This document shows positions 9,097 to 18,075 of a stretch of 64,000 nt of DNA, one piece after another. This stretch comes from Bin5 sp965200685 (GTDB taxonomy: Bacteria > Chloroflexota > Anaerolineae > Caldilineales > Caldilineaceae). A program made the translations under genes and the position numbers. Location of the stretch: NCBI GenBank assembly GCA_965200685.1, contig OZ241379.1, positions 3,534,001 through 3,598,000 of the forward strand, written 5' to 3'. The notes under the pieces were generated by a model. The model was not told where the DNA came from. It ran no database searches and saw only the letters and a program-made list of their open reading frames with translations. Position 1 is the stretch's first letter. Every line of letters starts with the position of its first letter.

Positions 9097-9270
9097 CGGT
9101 AGATTTCCCCTAGCTCAAGCACAAGTGGGAACTGCAGAATCTGCGTAGTCGTACTGATAGACTGCTCATGGATGATACCCAGCCCTGTTCATGCAAAGCA
9201 GTGTACCTTAGTCCCCGCTGGATGACAAGAGGCCAAAAGTGAATCGGAACACCCCTCTGCACGGCATCCC

Positions 9271-10071
9271 TCACTCACGGGGAGACCGTAGCTCGACCTG
9301 ATCTCGCCAGGTGATCGGGTTGATGAAGAGTCGCCCTCTCCGCAGAGACCCAAGCGTAAATCCCGACCCGTCGGTTACTCTGAGCTGCTGTTGAACACCC
9401 GGATCAAAGGTGTAGGCTGTGGCATATGTCGTGATAGATAACGTATCGTGAAAGGAGGTGATGTGTGCATAGTGGATATGACCACTTAGGATGGCATGGA
9501 CAGTGTGACCAGCGATTGCCTTTGCTAGGTCATCGGGGTTGCTCAAAATATGTGCGTTTAAGGGTTCAACCGTACTGTAGACAGGCGGATGATGGACAGC
9601 GATCAGGTTGCCCAAGGGCGCAGGTGTTTGCAACTCTTCCGCGAGCCAGGCAAGCTGCGGCGCATCTAGGGTTCCTTGCACCTGACCCGCTACCCTGCTA
9701 TCCAACATGATGACGCGTAACCCGTTGCACATGCTGCTATGGTAGTAGCGTTCGCTTTCGTCGGTTGTGTCTTCACCCAGCAGCACGCGCCGGAACGGGA
9801 CCCGTTGATCGTGATTCCCAAGACCAAGCAGCAGCGGCACCCCAAAGCCACGCAGTTCATCCAGTAATTTGTTCAGGGTTTGATACTCCGCCTCTTCACC
9901 ATTGTGAACCAGATCGCCAGTCAAGACAAAAAAGTCTGGTGCAAGATCCATGTCGTTTATCTGTGCAATGATGTGACGCAGCTTATGGGCAGTCCGTTGC
10001 TGCCAGAGATGCGCCTCTTCACTCGCCAAAATATGTAAGTCTGTCAGGTGAATAAATGTTAGATCAGGCAT
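9271..10071 (-). CDS. Calcineurin-like metallophosphoesterase (CpdA/Icc-like)
   Basis: A binuclear-metal phosphoesterase of the cyclic-nucleotide phosphodiesterase-like subgroup. The metal-binding blocks appear in order: HLTDLHIL, LTGDLVHNGEEAEY, LGLGNHDQR, VHHPP and LSGHIHYAH. I place the start at ATG 10071 (MPDLTFIHLTDLH), because the upstream 23 codons in the open frame do not resemble the family. The substrate cannot be read from sequence; cAMP or phosphodiesters are typical for the subgroup. It is divergent from the cytosine methyltransferase gene. Confidence 0.85.
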   Translation of the reverse strand: MPDLTFIHLTDLHILASEEAHLWQQRTAHKLRHIIAQINDMDLAPDFFVLTGDLVHNGEEAEYQTLNKLLDELRGFGVPLLLGLGNHDQRVPFRRVLLGEDTTDESERYYHSSMCNGLRVIMLDSRVAGQVQGTLDAPQLAWLAEELQTPAPLGNLIAVHHPPVYSTVEPLNAHILSNPDDLAKAIAGHTVHAILSGHIHYAHITSFHDTLSITTYATAYTFDPGVQQQLRVTDGSGFTLGSLRRGRLFINPITWRDQVELRSPRE

Positions 10072-10178
10072 GATTTTACTGTGTGTTGGCCGAATTGAGA
10101 AGTGTGCCTGTAGTATACAACAAACTGCGGGCAACAGCACTCTTTTAATCGTGAAAATCGCAACAGCGAATGCGTCAG

Positions 10179-10207
10179 TTGACCTAAGTATGTATGTAGC
10201 ATATACT
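10179..10207 (+). promoter_or_regulatory. Sigma-70-type promoter of the cytosine methyltransferase
   Basis: TTGACC (10179-10184) and TATACT (10202-10207) are separated by 17 bases. The predicted start is near 10214, about 28 bases before the ATG at 10242. The mRNA leader would contain the AAGGAG site at 10227-10232. Confidence 0.7.
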
Positions 10208-10241
10208 CATGGCATTCCCAGTGAGCAAGGAGACAATAGAT

Positions 10242-11147
10242 ATGGACGATAAGCTCGCGCTGTCATTGACCTTCGCGGATATGTTTTGCGGCATTGGCGG
10301 CTTTCACATAGCCGCAGCCCAGCTAGGCATGAGGTGCGTTTTCGCGTGCGACATTGACGAGGAGGCTCGGCGCGCCTATCAGCACAACTTTAGCTTTGCG
10401 CCGGCCGGCGATATTGCTATGATTCAAGCAGATGATATTCCTCGCCATGACATTGTAATGGCAGGATTTCCCTGCCAGCCCTTCAGCATTATCGGCGCGA
10501 GGCGGGGGTTTGCGGATGAGCGGGGCACCCTGTTTTTCAATTTGGCCGCTATGATTGCAGCCAAGAAGCCGGCCGCTTTCCTGCTGGAGAATGTACGGCA
10601 ACTGTCCACACATAACCGAGGCCAAACCTTGGCTAAGATGATCAGTATGTTGACCGATTTGGGCTATCGCACTGATTGGAAAGTTCTGAACGCGCTGGAT
10701 TTCGGACTGGCCCAGAAACGCGAGCGCACGTTTATTGTGGGATTCCTAGATCATTCGATTCCTTTTGATTGGCCCAGCCCAGTTGGGGGCCCGCCGCCTT
10801 TGGAAACGGTGCTGGAACGCGATGTTCCGTTCAAGTACTTCGCTAGTGAGCACATACGTCGCAAACGACAGGCAAAACACCGCAGTCAGCACAAATTGTC
10901 AATCTGGCATGAGAATAAAGGGGGCACTGTCTCAAGTCATCGGTTCTCTTGCGCTTTGCGGGCCGGCGCATCCTATAACTATCTGCTGGTGAACGGCGAA
11001 AGACGATTGACGCCTCGGGAAATGCTGCGGCTGCAAGGTTTTCCTGAGTCATTTGAACTACCCGGCACATATCAACAGATCCGCAAGCAAACCGGCAACG
11101 CCGTACCAGTACCGGTCGTGAGAGCGATTTTGGAAAAGATGCTTTAG
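10242..11147 (+). CDS. DNA (cytosine-5)-methyltransferase, apparently orphan
   Basis: A C5-MTase of 301 residues. Visible motifs: I (FADMFCGIGGFHIAA), IV with the catalytic Cys (GFPCQPFS), VI (LLENVRQL), VIII (QKRERTFIVGF), IX (LTPREMLRLQGFP) and X (QTGNAVPVPVV). The target-recognition region between VIII and IX is short. I use ATG 10242 because AAGGAG lies nine bases upstream and this start fits the family N terminus; an in-frame start at 10209 precedes the leader. No nuclease gene is adjacent: an aldo/keto reductase follows convergently. It is therefore either a solitary methyltransferase or the remnant of a restriction system. Confidence 0.92.
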   Translation: MDDKLALSLTFADMFCGIGGFHIAAAQLGMRCVFACDIDEEARRAYQHNFSFAPAGDIAMIQADDIPRHDIVMAGFPCQPFSIIGARRGFADERGTLFFNLAAMIAAKKPAAFLLENVRQLSTHNRGQTLAKMISMLTDLGYRTDWKVLNALDFGLAQKRERTFIVGFLDHSIPFDWPSPVGGPPPLETVLERDVPFKYFASEHIRRKRQAKHRSQHKLSIWHENKGGTVSSHRFSCALRAGASYNYLLVNGERRLTPREMLRLQGFPESFELPGTYQQIRKQTGNAVPVPVVRAILEKML

Positions 11148-11191
11148 CAGGGGTCGGTACTGTTAAGGCAAACCCCGCGCAAACCCCTCGC

Positions 11192-12181
11192 TCATCTCAT
11201 GCGCGCTGGGACGAACCACATATCTAGGTTTTCGCCCAGAGCTTCTTTCAGCGGTTCTGTCACCCGGGCCAGTTCCTGCAGGATGTCATCAGGCAAGATC
11301 AGTTCAATGGATGGCAGGTTTCTCTGTACTTCGTCCGGGTTGCGAGCACCGACAAGCAGGGACATGATCCCAGGCTGTTGGCGCACCCAGGCCAAAGCAA
11401 CAGCGGCCATAGGCTCTCCCAAGTCGGCCGCGATGCGTTGGATAGCAGTGACCGCGGCGAACAGTTCTGCCTCGCAGCCGGCTTCGCCATGCTTAGCCAT
11501 GGGTCGGTCCCCCCGATAATGGCGGGTACGGGCCAGGCCCTCCGGCACATCATCGCTGTTCGTATAACGTCCCGTGAGCACACCTTGGGCGAGCGGGCTG
11601 TAGCAGATAACGCCAATGTCATGTTCCTGACAGAGGGGCAACACAGCCCGCTCTATGCCGCGCCATGCCAGATTGTACGGCAATTGGTCGGTCTCGCACT
11701 GGCTCAGAGAGATCATCTGCGCTAGGTCCTGCACAGCAAAGTTGCAGACGCCATAGGCCCGGATTTTGCCTTGGCTTTTGAGCGTTTCCAGGGCTTCAAC
11801 CGTTTCTGCTAGGGGCACCTCCCAATTGGGCCAGTGGATCTGATACAGGTCAATATAATCGGTCCGTAGCGCGCGTAGACTGCGTTCACAGGCCGGGATG
11901 ACCTGGGCCGCGGCCAGATTGTGGGGGCTGACTTTCGTAGCGATGATCGCCTGATCCCGTCGCCCCTTCACTCCTTGGCCCAGGATTTCCTCTGAATGAC
12001 CGCCTCCGTATCCTTCGGCTGTATCAAAAAAATTGATGCCCGCGTCCAACGCGGCATGGACTGCGGAGATGGACATGGCATCATCTTGGCTGCCCCATAC
12101 ATCCCCGCCGGCAAAAGGCCAGCAGCCCAGAGCAATAACGGAAACCTGCATACCGGTCTGGCCCAATTGGTTGTATTGCAT
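11192..12181 (-). CDS. Aldo/keto reductase
   Basis: An NAD(P)H-dependent TIM-barrel oxidoreductase. Family markers: GLGTS-like start LGQTGMQVSVIALGCWPF, the Asp-Tyr catalytic region NFFDTAEGYGGGHSEEILG, the Lys block AIIATKV, the DYIDLYQIHWPN segment containing the catalytic His, and the C-terminal cofactor region SLLVGARNPDEVQRNL. The start at 12181 is favoured by GGAG eight bases upstream; an earlier in-frame ATG at 12235 adds 18 atypical residues. The substrate is not predictable. It is divergent from the hydrolase-methyltransferase fusion. Confidence 0.9.
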   Translation of the reverse strand: MQYNQLGQTGMQVSVIALGCWPFAGGDVWGSQDDAMSISAVHAALDAGINFFDTAEGYGGGHSEEILGQGVKGRRDQAIIATKVSPHNLAAAQVIPACERSLRALRTDYIDLYQIHWPNWEVPLAETVEALETLKSQGKIRAYGVCNFAVQDLAQMISLSQCETDQLPYNLAWRGIERAVLPLCQEHDIGVICYSPLAQGVLTGRYTNSDDVPEGLARTRHYRGDRPMAKHGEAGCEAELFAAVTAIQRIAADLGEPMAAVALAWVRQQPGIMSLLVGARNPDEVQRNLPSIELILPDDILQELARVTEPLKEALGENLDMWFVPARMR

Positions 12182-12373
12182 GGCCCACTCCTTTTGAATG
12201 GAATACAAAGAGTGCGCTAGCCAACCGCGCATCACTTACCCCCTGTAACCTACCGCAAGATCGCTTTTTCTGCAAAGCTGATTTTGATCAGGATTTGCAA
12301 AATTCAACAGCGTATAGCAGGATAGATTTGTATTCTTTCATCCTGAGGCAGACAAGGTCTTTCTCTACTCCCA

Positions 12374-14092
12374 ATGCCAAGCATTCGTAGCCAGCTCTTC
12401 AAATTCTATTTTCGCCAGCGCAATCGCTCTCTTGATATGGGCCGGCCCCTCGCGATCCAGCGGGCCAATTTGGACAGACTGGGCGCGCAGGCACCGGTAG
12501 CCAAAGGGACCCAAGTGCTACGATTTGCGATTGACGGAATCCCTGCGGAATGGATCGATGGGCCGGATGTGCATCGTGACCGAGTGTTGCTCTACCTGCA
12601 TGGCGGCGGCTATTGCGTGGGCTCGTGTACATCTCATCGGGGATTCGTCTCTCGTATAGCAGGGGCCTGCCGTGCTCGTCTGCTGCTGCCCGAATACCGG
12701 CTGGCCCCAGAGCATCCTTTCCCCGCCGCCTTAGAAGATGCCTGTGCTGTGTACCGCTATCTGTTGGCCCAGGGCTACCCACCCGAACAGATTCTTGTCG
12801 GCGGTGATTCCGCAGGCGGCGGTCTGGCAGTAGCACTGCTGCTGGCTCTGCGGGATGAAGGGCAGCCACTGCCGGCCGCTGCCGTTCTGATCTCCCCCTG
12901 GACCGACCTGCAGGCAAGCGGGGACAGCATGCACAGCCGTGCTAAACAGGACCCCTGGCTGCGGCCCGTTGGCATCAAGAAAACAGCCACTGTGTATCAC
13001 GGCAAGATGCCAGCGGATCATCCGCTGATTTCGCCCCTATACGCGGACATGACCGGCCTGTCACCGCTCCTCATTCACGTGGGTGACGACGAAATTCTGC
13101 TGGATGACTCCACCCGTCTGGCGGCCAAGGCCGCGGCCGCAGGTGTGGATGTGCAACTTACCATCTGGGAAGGGCTCTGGCATGTCTTCCATGCCTTTTT
13201 CCAATGGGTACCGGAGGTTCGACAGGCGAATGAGGAGATCGGCGCGTGGGTCGAGCAGAGATGCAAGCCGAAGAGGAATAGCCCCTATTACAACAGCGGA
13301 GAATATTTACGCGCGAAACACCAAGGCACCGCCCTGCAGTCAGGACGCCGCCTTGAAACATGGGCCCTGGATCTCCTGCCCTTGCACCCGGGGGCAACTG
13401 TCCTCGATATCGGCTGTGGATGGGGCAGGTTCACATGGCCGTTGATTGAAAACTACGCGATCACACCTTCACATATCACATGCTGCGATAGGTCGCCGGG
13501 GATGTTGCAGACTGCTGCACAAGAGGCACAGAGACGAGCACAGCACCCTACATTTGTTGTTGCTGCGCTTCAATCATTGCCCTTCGCTGCCGCCCAGTTT
13601 GAAGGCGTCATGGCAAATCATATGCTGTATCACCTAGAGGATATTGGGAAAGGTGTACGAGAACTGGCACGGCTTGTGAGAGAGGATGGATGGGTGCTGG
13701 CTACGACAAACAGTGATGAAGTCAAGATACCGCTTCTTGAATTTCATTATGCAGCTCTCAAGAGGCTGGATATCGCCTATACTCGGCAGGAGTACTCGCC
13801 ATTTTCCATGGAAAATGGCCAACAAATTCTGAGCCAGTGGTTTCAGAACGTAGAGCAATTTTATTTTGAAGATGAGACCTTGTATCATACTGTTGATGAG
13901 TTTATGGCTCACTACAGAACCATTGGCCGTTATCGAAACCTGCTGGCACGAGAAGATATCAGTGCTGCGACAAAACAACGCCTCTTGGAGATCGTCCGTG
14001 AGCAGGCCGAGAGCATCATCCGCGAGTACGGCGTGTTACGCTCCCCTGTACGAATGGGCGCATTTGTCTGTCGGCACCCAAGAAGCGTATGA
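12374..14092 (+). CDS. Alpha/beta-hydrolase fold-3 esterase fused to a class I SAM methyltransferase
   Basis: One continuous frame of 572 residues carries two enzymes. Residues about 1-300 form an alpha/beta-hydrolase of the hormone-sensitive-lipase type: oxyanion motif HGGGY, nucleophile elbow GGDSAGGG, an Asp region near VGDDEILLDD and a His near LWHVFHAF. Residues about 320-560 form a class I methyltransferase with motif I VLDIGCGWGRF, an acidic strand-2 loop CCDRSPGML and NHMLYHLED downstream. I could not place any stop or frame break at the junction (about 13260-13330). The methyltransferase half looks less GC-rich than the hydrolase half, suggesting joining of genes of different origin. 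The substrate is unknown; acting on a lipid or natural-product ester is an inference. Confidence 0.85.
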   Translation: MPSIRSQLFKFYFRQRNRSLDMGRPLAIQRANLDRLGAQAPVAKGTQVLRFAIDGIPAEWIDGPDVHRDRVLLYLHGGGYCVGSCTSHRGFVSRIAGACRARLLLPEYRLAPEHPFPAALEDACAVYRYLLAQGYPPEQILVGGDSAGGGLAVALLLALRDEGQPLPAAAVLISPWTDLQASGDSMHSRAKQDPWLRPVGIKKTATVYHGKMPADHPLISPLYADMTGLSPLLIHVGDDEILLDDSTRLAAKAAAAGVDVQLTIWEGLWHVFHAFFQWVPEVRQANEEIGAWVEQRCKPKRNSPYYNSGEYLRAKHQGTALQSGRRLETWALDLLPLHPGATVLDIGCGWGRFTWPLIENYAITPSHITCCDRSPGMLQTAAQEAQRRAQHPTFVVAALQSLPFAAAQFEGVMANHMLYHLEDIGKGVRELARLVREDGWVLATTNSDEVKIPLLEFHYAALKRLDIAYTRQEYSPFSMENGQQILSQWFQNVEQFYFEDETLYHTVDEFMAHYRTIGRYRNLLAREDISAATKQRLLEIVREQAESIIREYGVLRSPVRMGAFVCRHPRSV

Positions 14093-14127
14093 ACAGGATC
14101 CATAAATTATCCAGTGGAGGCACAATC

Positions 14128-14628
14128 ATGAGTACACTCAACCCGGAAAGCGAACTGGCACAACTGATGGAGAGGTCGGCTCAACCTGGGGTTGTCGATT
14201 GGGTCGGCCTGCGCCCAGCGCGGCGCAGCCCCTTGCAATCCGTGCAGGAAATCGAGGCATTGGCGGGCAGTGGATTGGCGGGAGATCACTTCCGCGGCCA
14301 AGCCAACAACAAACGTCAGGTGACACTGATTCAGGGCGAACATCTGGATGCCGTGCGCGCATTTCTCGGCAGGTCATCAATGGATCCGGCCCTAGTTCGG
14401 CGAAATATCGTTGTGCGAGGCATCAATCTACTCAGTCTGAAAGATAGCCGCTTTTGGGTGGGCGGCGCGCTGCTAGAGTACACGGGGATATGCCATCCAT
14501 GCAGCCGCATGGAAGAGAACCTCGGGCTCGGCGGCTACAATGCAATGCGCGGGCATGGCGGCATTACCGCCAGCGTTCTTGAAAGCGGCAGCATTCAGGT
14601 GGGGGCAGCGGTGATCCGTGAGAAATAA
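14128..14628 (+). CDS. MOSC-domain protein
   Basis: A 166-residue MOSC domain (sulfur-carrier domain related to the C terminus of molybdenum cofactor sulfurases). The conserved elements GLAGDHFRG, VTLIQGEHL and the cysteine block CHPCSRME, followed by the HGGI segment, are present. ATG 14128 is preceded by GGAGG at 14116-14120, so I use it instead of the in-frame ATG at 14089, which overlaps the fusion gene. Short stand-alone MOSC proteins are thought to handle persulfide sulfur on a conserved Cys; the substrate here is unknown. Confidence 0.88.
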   Translation: MSTLNPESELAQLMERSAQPGVVDWVGLRPARRSPLQSVQEIEALAGSGLAGDHFRGQANNKRQVTLIQGEHLDAVRAFLGRSSMDPALVRRNIVVRGINLLSLKDSRFWVGGALLEYTGICHPCSRMEENLGLGGYNAMRGHGGITASVLESGSIQVGAAVIREK

Positions 14629-14644
14629 CCGCAATGGAGAGACG

Positions 14645-15604
14645 TTACGCGCCCCTGCGGTTTTGGGGTGCAAAGATAGCCCGTAAGCTCTCTGCTTCAT
14701 CGTCCGGGTTCTGATAAGCACGGGCGGTTGCCAGCCCATTGTCAATGATCCACCCATAGGCATCAGGAGTGGCGGCCAACTGCCGTAGGACTGTCTCTAG
14801 CTGTTGTCCGAGAGCCGGTAGATCGCCGTTTTCGACCAAGATACAGTTCTGTTGTGGCCCCTGGTTCTGCATGTAGACATCACCACCGATTCCGCTGTAG
14901 CCCACCACCAGACAGCCACAGGCCATGGCTTCTAGGACCGATGTGTTCATACCCTCCTGGAGATTTGTGGTCAGATACACAGTGGCCTCGCCTAAATTTC
15001 TGGCGTATTCATCCTCGCTCAACGCGCGCAGAGGTGTCCATTCAAAGCTGGTAAAGGGTGTGCCTTTGGCAACTAGAACGCCATGCAACCAGGCCGCGGC
15101 GCGCTCTTTGCGGGTCAGGTAGCAGATTTTCGGGTACTTCACCTGCGGCGAAAACTGATATCGTTCCCGGTCTACGTATTCGCTGATAAGCGTAGCCTGT
15201 ATACCCATACACCAGTGCAGATAGTGTTGGATGCGCGGCGATTTGGTCATCACGCGGGTAATGCCAAAGTGCCGCCAAGTATGACCGGGCTGCAGGTTCC
15301 AATAGGTGGGCGACCAGCTCAGGGCAATCACAATCCGTTGGCCCGCGAAATTGGCTGTCTGTTGCATCAGCTGCTGCATCACTTCCGGGATAACGAGGAC
15401 ATCTTCCTGTGTAAATTTTGGGCGATCAGAAAGCCAACAGACCGGTACCTCGTAGCCGTGCCAAGTCGCTTGGAATGGTCGTCGTTGATGGACGATCCAA
15501 GCATCAAAGCCCATAGCGACTAAGCATTGCACATGGCGGTAGAGGGTCTTGATGCCACCGGAGGGCTGGGGAAAGTCGGGACAGAAGTAGAAGATGCGTG
15601 ACAT
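14645..15604 (-). CDS. Glycosyltransferase, GT4-like
   Basis: A GT-B-fold glycosyltransferase of 319 residues. The N terminus (FYFCPDFPQPSGGIKTLYRHV) is typical of GT4-like acceptor domains. The C-terminal donor-binding segment reads LQEGMNTSVLEAMACGCLVVG, with the E-x7-E pattern. The start at 15604 fits the family; an upstream ATG at 15643 adds 13 atypical residues. Bases 15479-15516 (peptide MGFDAWIVHQRR) recur almost exactly inside the giant membrane protein at 55998-56035. The gene is convergent with the MOSC gene and divergent from the hydroxyacid dehydrogenase gene. Donor and acceptor are unknown. Confidence 0.85.
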   Translation of the reverse strand: MSRIFYFCPDFPQPSGGIKTLYRHVQCLVAMGFDAWIVHQRRPFQATWHGYEVPVCWLSDRPKFTQEDVLVIPEVMQQLMQQTANFAGQRIVIALSWSPTYWNLQPGHTWRHFGITRVMTKSPRIQHYLHWCMGIQATLISEYVDRERYQFSPQVKYPKICYLTRKERAAAWLHGVLVAKGTPFTSFEWTPLRALSEDEYARNLGEATVYLTTNLQEGMNTSVLEAMACGCLVVGYSGIGGDVYMQNQGPQQNCILVENGDLPALGQQLETVLRQLAATPDAYGWIIDNGLATARAYQNPDDEAESLRAIFAPQNRRGA

Positions 15605-15653
15605 GGCAGTGTCTTCCTGTGAAAGAGAACTTGCAGTGGTCACAAGAATTCTA

Positions 15654-15680
15654 TTGACCTCTGCCTCCTGCTGTTATACT
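15654..15680 (+). promoter_or_regulatory. Candidate promoter of the hydroxyacid dehydrogenase
   Basis: TTGACC (15654-15659) and TATACT (15675-15680) match sigma-70 boxes well but are only 15 bases apart, shorter than optimal. The dehydrogenase start lies 63 bases further on. Confidence 0.45.
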
Positions 15681-15742
15681 ACACGATGGGCGCAACCAGA
15701 GAAAGCAGAGAAGTCTGAGCAAGTGCCGAAAGGAAAAAGCAA

Positions 15743-16681
15743 GTGTGCTATACAGTTTTGACTGATTCGACCTTACCACCTGACTTGGCGGAGATGTTGG
15801 TCGACATCTGTGACGTCCATGTGTGGGATCTGACGGAGGATGACCCGGTCCTGCCGCTAGTCGAAGGGTTTATCGTCTATGGACATCCCATTGTACCCGG
15901 TTCGCTGATGGACAAAATGCCCAAATTGCGGATTCTCAGCAACTTCGGGGTCGGGGTCGATCACATCAACCTAGAAGATGCGAGAGCCCGTGGCCTGCCT
16001 GTCGGCTATACCCCCGGCTTTGTGGATGGCGCGACCGCGGATATGGCCTTTGCGCTGTTGATGGCGGTCGGTCGCAATCTGGTGCAAGGCGCACGCCACG
16101 CGCACGGGCCACACTATCTGGTATATGATGGCAATATTCTGCAAGGCCACGAGATTTACGGTTCGACTTTGGGGATTGTCGGCATGGGGCGAGTTGGGCG
16201 GGTGGTCGCCCGCCGGGCCAGCGGTTTTGATATGAGACTCCTCTATCACAACCGCAATCCTAGCCCCTACGCGGCTGAACTCAACGCAGAGTACCGTACC
16301 TTGGCCAGCCTGCTGGAAGATGCGGATTTCGTTGTGCTGAACGTGCCAATGACACCGCAGACCTATCATCTCATTGACGCCGCGGCCCTGGCCCATATGA
16401 AAAAAACTGCCTATTTGATCAATATAGCCCGGGGCGGTGTTATCGACCAGGATGCCTTGCTGGATGCCTTGCGCCGCAAAGCGATTGCAGGGGCCGCGCT
16501 GGATGTAACCGAGCCGGAACCTCTGCCCCGGGATCATCCTCTGTTGCGGCAGGACAATTGCATCGTTCTGCCGCATTTGGGGAGTGCCACCCGCCAGACA
16601 CGTTTCAAGATGGCACGCCGCACGGCAGACAATCTGCTGGCCGGCCTGCGGGGCGAAGAGTTGCCTAGCCGCGCGGTGTAG
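15743..16681 (+). CDS. D-2-hydroxyacid dehydrogenase (glyoxylate/hydroxypyruvate reductase-like)
   Basis: An NAD(P)-dependent D-isomer-specific 2-hydroxyacid dehydrogenase. The nucleotide-binding motif is LGIVGMGRVGRVVARR. The catalytic Arg region is INIARGGVIDQDALLDAL, the Glu region DVTEPEPLPRDHPL and the His region LPHLGSAT. It starts with GTG at 15743 after AGGAAA at 15731-15736. The 312-residue length fits glyoxylate/hydroxypyruvate or phosphoglycerate reductases. A second member of this family is encoded at 26015-27094. The exact keto acid is not predictable. Confidence 0.9.
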   Translation: MCYTVLTDSTLPPDLAEMLVDICDVHVWDLTEDDPVLPLVEGFIVYGHPIVPGSLMDKMPKLRILSNFGVGVDHINLEDARARGLPVGYTPGFVDGATADMAFALLMAVGRNLVQGARHAHGPHYLVYDGNILQGHEIYGSTLGIVGMGRVGRVVARRASGFDMRLLYHNRNPSPYAAELNAEYRTLASLLEDADFVVLNVPMTPQTYHLIDAAALAHMKKTAYLINIARGGVIDQDALLDALRRKAIAGAALDVTEPEPLPRDHPLLRQDNCIVLPHLGSATRQTRFKMARRTADNLLAGLRGEELPSRAV

Positions 16682-16688
16682 CGAGACG

Positions 16689-18032
16689 TTACTCGCCACG
16701 GGTTGGCGGGGTCAGCAATGCTGCCGGCACATTTGGCGGCGCGCTGAGGGTGTGCAGAAATGCCTTCAGCGCACCGCTTTGTGCCGTTGTCAGGGCCAGA
16801 GGGACCAGATCTGAATGGCCGGGGAAGGCCGGCGGCGCGGCATTGTAATGACGTAGCACCGCATCCAAGTCAGCGAACATGCCATTGTGCATATAGGGGG
16901 CGGTATTGGCTATATTGCGTAGGCTGGGAACTTTGAACGCGCCGATGAGTTCCTCGCCTTCGATCTTGATAAAGCGCAACTCGACACACTCCTCTATTGT
17001 TGCATCGCTGTACGCTCCGAGACAGTTGAACTCATCCGTAATTACCTGTAGCGTGGCCAAGGAACGCCCCTGGTCAAAGGGTGCGCCGGGAATTGAGGGC
17101 AGGCCGATGTTGTGAAATGTGCCGTTGGTGAAAAGGGGCCCATTGTGGCAGTCGGTACACTGGGCTTCGTCAATAAACAGCCGCAGGCCATCCGCCTCCT
17201 CGTCGCTGAACAGCTCCGCCATCCGCCTCTGATCATTGGCCAAGGCCGCGGCCGCGTAGTCGTCAAAGCGACTGGGCCCAGGCAGAATTTTCCGCTCGTA
17301 CGCGGCCATGGCCTTGCCAATATTGGCGAAGATGCGGTTAATCATCTGCCGGTCATCTTCTGTCATTGCTTCCCAAGCCGCGCGGGCTGCTTTGTCCTCC
17401 AGAGGCCCGGCCACAGCTGGAAATCGGCTTTCATCGGAGATGTCCGGCGCGGGGCCGAAGATCGTCTCATAGGCTCGGCCATACGTGTCAAGGACGTAGC
17501 GGGCATGGCCCATGCGGTTGCCACGGTGTTCAAGGGTAGCCTCTTGTGGGGCCAGGGCCTGGGCCCATTGGCTGTCCTTGCGCCCATCCCAATAGAACCA
17601 GTCGCTGTACGCCAACCCGACGATTGATGGGGTGTGCCGGGGGGTGTCTACGCCGCGCACATTGGCTTTGACTTTGCCATCGCTGAAGTAGAGATTCGGC
17701 TGGTGACAGGAAGCACAGGAGACGGTTGCATCGTCCGAGAGGCCACTATCAAAGAACAGGGCATGGCCCAGCGCGATGGCATTGGGATCATCCCCAACCG
17801 CATTGGATGGGTCCGGCCGCAGGGCCGGCAGCCGGTCAATGCTGAGGGAGGCGATCAGCCCCCGCTCCGCTTCTGTCCATTGGTGTTTCTCAAGCCGGCC
17901 TGTCGGGTCATTTGACTGCCGGATACTATAGAGAACGATAAAGCCTGTGGCGAGAACAAGCAGGCCCACGGTGGGGTAGAACAGTGTTGACCAGGATCGT
18001 TCTTTACTTTTTCTGTATATCCATATCATCAA
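16689..18032 (-). CDS. Di-haem cytochrome c peroxidase/MauG family protein
   Basis: A secreted, membrane-anchored di-haem protein. A hydrophobic N-terminal anchor (about residues 18-38) is followed by two CxxCH haem-binding motifs, CASCH in the N-terminal half and CTDCH in the C-terminal half. Family blocks include GHALFFDSGLS, DTPRHTPSIVGLAYSDWFYWDGR and VPSLRNIANTAPYMHNG. The family reduces H2O2 or oxidises protein side chains; the direction here is unknown. It starts 43 bases after the YtkA-like lipoprotein gene, so the two probably form an operon. Confidence 0.9.
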   Translation of the reverse strand: MMIWIYRKSKERSWSTLFYPTVGLLVLATGFIVLYSIRQSNDPTGRLEKHQWTEAERGLIASLSIDRLPALRPDPSNAVGDDPNAIALGHALFFDSGLSDDATVSCASCHQPNLYFSDGKVKANVRGVDTPRHTPSIVGLAYSDWFYWDGRKDSQWAQALAPQEATLEHRGNRMGHARYVLDTYGRAYETIFGPAPDISDESRFPAVAGPLEDKAARAAWEAMTEDDRQMINRIFANIGKAMAAYERKILPGPSRFDDYAAAALANDQRRMAELFSDEEADGLRLFIDEAQCTDCHNGPLFTNGTFHNIGLPSIPGAPFDQGRSLATLQVITDEFNCLGAYSDATIEECVELRFIKIEGEELIGAFKVPSLRNIANTAPYMHNGMFADLDAVLRHYNAAPPAFPGHSDLVPLALTTAQSGALKAFLHTLSAPPNVPAALLTPPTRGE

Positions 18033-18075
18033 AAAGAGATTCAGTTTCGCCCTAAGTGGCGGACGGAACTATGGG

